The position numbers and the translations under genes were made by a program. A stretch of 23,180 nucleotides of DNA from UMGS1124 sp045541255. GTDB taxonomy: Bacteria > Bacillota_I > Bacilli_A > RF39 > UBA660. Positions 22,418-23,180 of this stretch are shown piece by piece; position 1 is the stretch's first letter; every line of letters starts with the position of its first letter. The stretch spans positions 1 to 23,180 of the forward strand of contig JAZQIU010000016.1 in assembly GCA_045541255.1 (NCBI GenBank), given 5' to 3'. A model generated the notes under the pieces. That model did not search any database and had not been told where the DNA came from. It worked only from the letters and a program-made list of their open reading frames with translations.

Positions 22418-23042
22418 AAAGATTAAAAAGAGCCACACATTAATGTTTGGCTCTTTACTTATATTTTTAGGAATTATTTCTCTATCTTGGAATTATTTGG
22501 TTAAGATTAGAGAAGGTTTATTTGCAGATATGAAAATTGCAATGATGGATGCTCCGGAGACTGTTAATCCTAATGGTAATGATAATATTACTCCTGATGT
22601 CATTAATGAAGTTAATGTCGAAAATAATTATGAGATTGATTATAGTAGTTATTTAGGTGTTTTGGAAATACCAAAAATAGGTTTAAAAAGAGGCTTTTAT
22701 GGCGTTGACTCTAAATATAATAATATAAAATATAATGTTACTATGGTAGAAGGAACTGATCTTCCGGATGTTCCTCAAGGAAATTTGATATTAATGGCTC
22801 ATTCAGGTGATTCTTATATTTCTTTCTTTGCTTATTTATATAAGCTTGAGGTAGGAGATGACTGCTATGTTACTTATAATGGAAATGGTTATCATTATCA
22901 AATTGTGGATATTTATGAAGTTGAAAAAAATGGTTTTGTTTCTATAAAAAGAAATAAGTACAAGAATACTCTTACTATGATTACTTGTACAAAGGATAAT
23001 GATTATTCTCAAACAGTTTATATTGCTGAATTAATAGAATAA
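22389..23042 (+). CDS. Sortase lacking the usual catalytic arginine
   Basis: A 217-residue membrane transpeptidase. Basic N-terminus (QKQLKPKKIKKSHT), one membrane span (about 18-37), and a linker. The sortase barrel starts at YLGVLEIPKIGLKRGFYGV (about 88-106). Catalytic His138 lies in LILMAHSGDS and Cys200 in LTMITCTKD. In normal sortases an Arg follows the Cys by about eight to nine residues (TCxxx...R.[VL]V). Here the stretch is TKDNDYSQTVYIAELIE, with Gln208 or Thr209 in that place and no Arg at all after the Cys. Starts inside the adhesin gene's last 29 bases without a clear SD. An in-frame ATG at 22443 lies in a hairpin loop. Likely dedicated to the PPDTG adhesin. Confidence 0.85.
   Translation: MQIQKQLKPKKIKKSHTLMFGSLLIFLGIISLSWNYLVKIREGLFADMKIAMMDAPETVNPNGNDNITPDVINEVNVENNYEIDYSSYLGVLEIPKIGLKRGFYGVDSKYNNIKYNVTMVEGTDLPDVPQGNLILMAHSGDSYISFFAYLYKLEVGDDCYVTYNGNGYHYQIVDIYEVEKNGFVSIKRNKYKNTLTMITCTKDNDYSQTVYIAELIE
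22427..22465 (+). terminator. Hairpin after the adhesin stop, inside the sortase 5' coding region
   Basis: AAAGAGCCA (22427-22435) pairs perfectly with TGGCTCTTT (22448-22456), 9 bp. The loop holds an ACATTAATGT palindrome. The sequence then runs ACTTATATTTTT. It starts ten bases after the adhesin stop and looks like an intrinsic terminator or attenuator placed within the first codons of the sortase gene. It would lower sortase expression relative to adhesin. Confidence 0.7.
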
Positions 23043-23057
23043 AAAGAGGGTGAAAAA

Positions 23058-23180
23058 GTGAATTTGTCTTTAATTGGAAAATTTGAATTAATATTCAAAT
23101 ATATATTTTCATCTTATCTTTCTTTAGAAATATTTATAATTAGTCTTCTATTATTAATAATTTTGATACTAAATCAAAGA
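23058..23180 (+). CDS. Start of a membrane protein (partial)
   Basis: GTG start at 23058 with RBS AGAGGGTGA at 23046-23053, then 41 codons to the window end without a stop. The product begins MNLSLIGKFELIFKYIFSSY, followed by a strongly hydrophobic span (about residues 22-38, SLEIFIISLLLLIILIL) and NQR. A membrane protein with a short cytoplasmic N-terminus is clear; the family cannot be told. Fifteen bases after the sortase, so probably the same operon. Confidence 0.6.
   Translation, partial: MNLSLIGKFELIFKYIFSSYLSLEIFIISLLLLIILILNQR

Overview
The window is strongly AT-rich, uses TAA, TAG and TGA as stops (so not the Mycoplasma code), and has Gram-positive style ribosome binding sites (AGGAGG/GGTGAT types). 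It looks like the late half of a temperate, HK97-type siphophage prophage in a low-GC Firmicute (Bacilli/Erysipelotrichia/RF39-like), joined at its right end to host chromosome. The host assignment rests on base composition, the sortase with a thioester adhesin, and the style of the phage genes. No marker gene in the window fixes the taxon.

Layout, all on the + strand. (1) 1-1033: end of the phage early/middle region, with small tightly packed genes: a zinc-finger-like protein, an HTH-like protein and a tiny membrane peptide with no standard start codon. (2) 1040-1500: candidate late promoter, hairpin leader, HNH endonuclease, and a GC-rich foldable stretch that may contain cos. (3) 1524-9231: packaging and head genes (TerS, TerL, portal, S78 protease, HK97 capsid, connector and neck proteins, tail tube), ending in a terminator. 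(4) 9269-13265: tail assembly chaperones gpG/gpGT with a textbook -1 frameshift signal (A AAA AAC plus stem), a tape measure gene split by a 245-nt group IA self-splicing intron, and the distal tail protein. (5) 13276-17585: adsorption region. It has a tail-associated protein carrying an N-terminal beta-propeller-like domain, a baseplate protein with a carbohydrate-binding-like C-terminus, a small leader ORF containing 17 perfect AAGC repeats, and three tandem tail-tip cassettes. The cassettes lack Shine-Dalgarno sequences, and each start codon is preceded by a short hairpin. (6) 17634-19158: two lysis membrane proteins and a GH25/Cpl-7/LysM endolysin, closed by a strong bidirectional terminator.

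(7) From about 19230 the sequence is host: the C-terminal fragment of a single-stranded DNA-binding protein gene lying directly against the prophage end (probable att junction inside an ssb-like gene), then a GNAT acetyltransferase overlapping a pyrimidine-nucleoside phosphorylase. Last come a promoter, a thioester-domain surface adhesin with a PPDTG sorting signal, a sortase without the usual catalytic arginine, and the start of a membrane protein.

The most novel-looking part is 16063-17585. A tetranucleotide repeat can switch the reading frame of a leader ORF through three different stop positions just before a set of interchangeable tail-tip modules. This suggests phase-variable receptor-binding protein expression in a prophage. 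The phenotype is inference; the repeat, frames, hairpins and missing SD sequences are directly visible.
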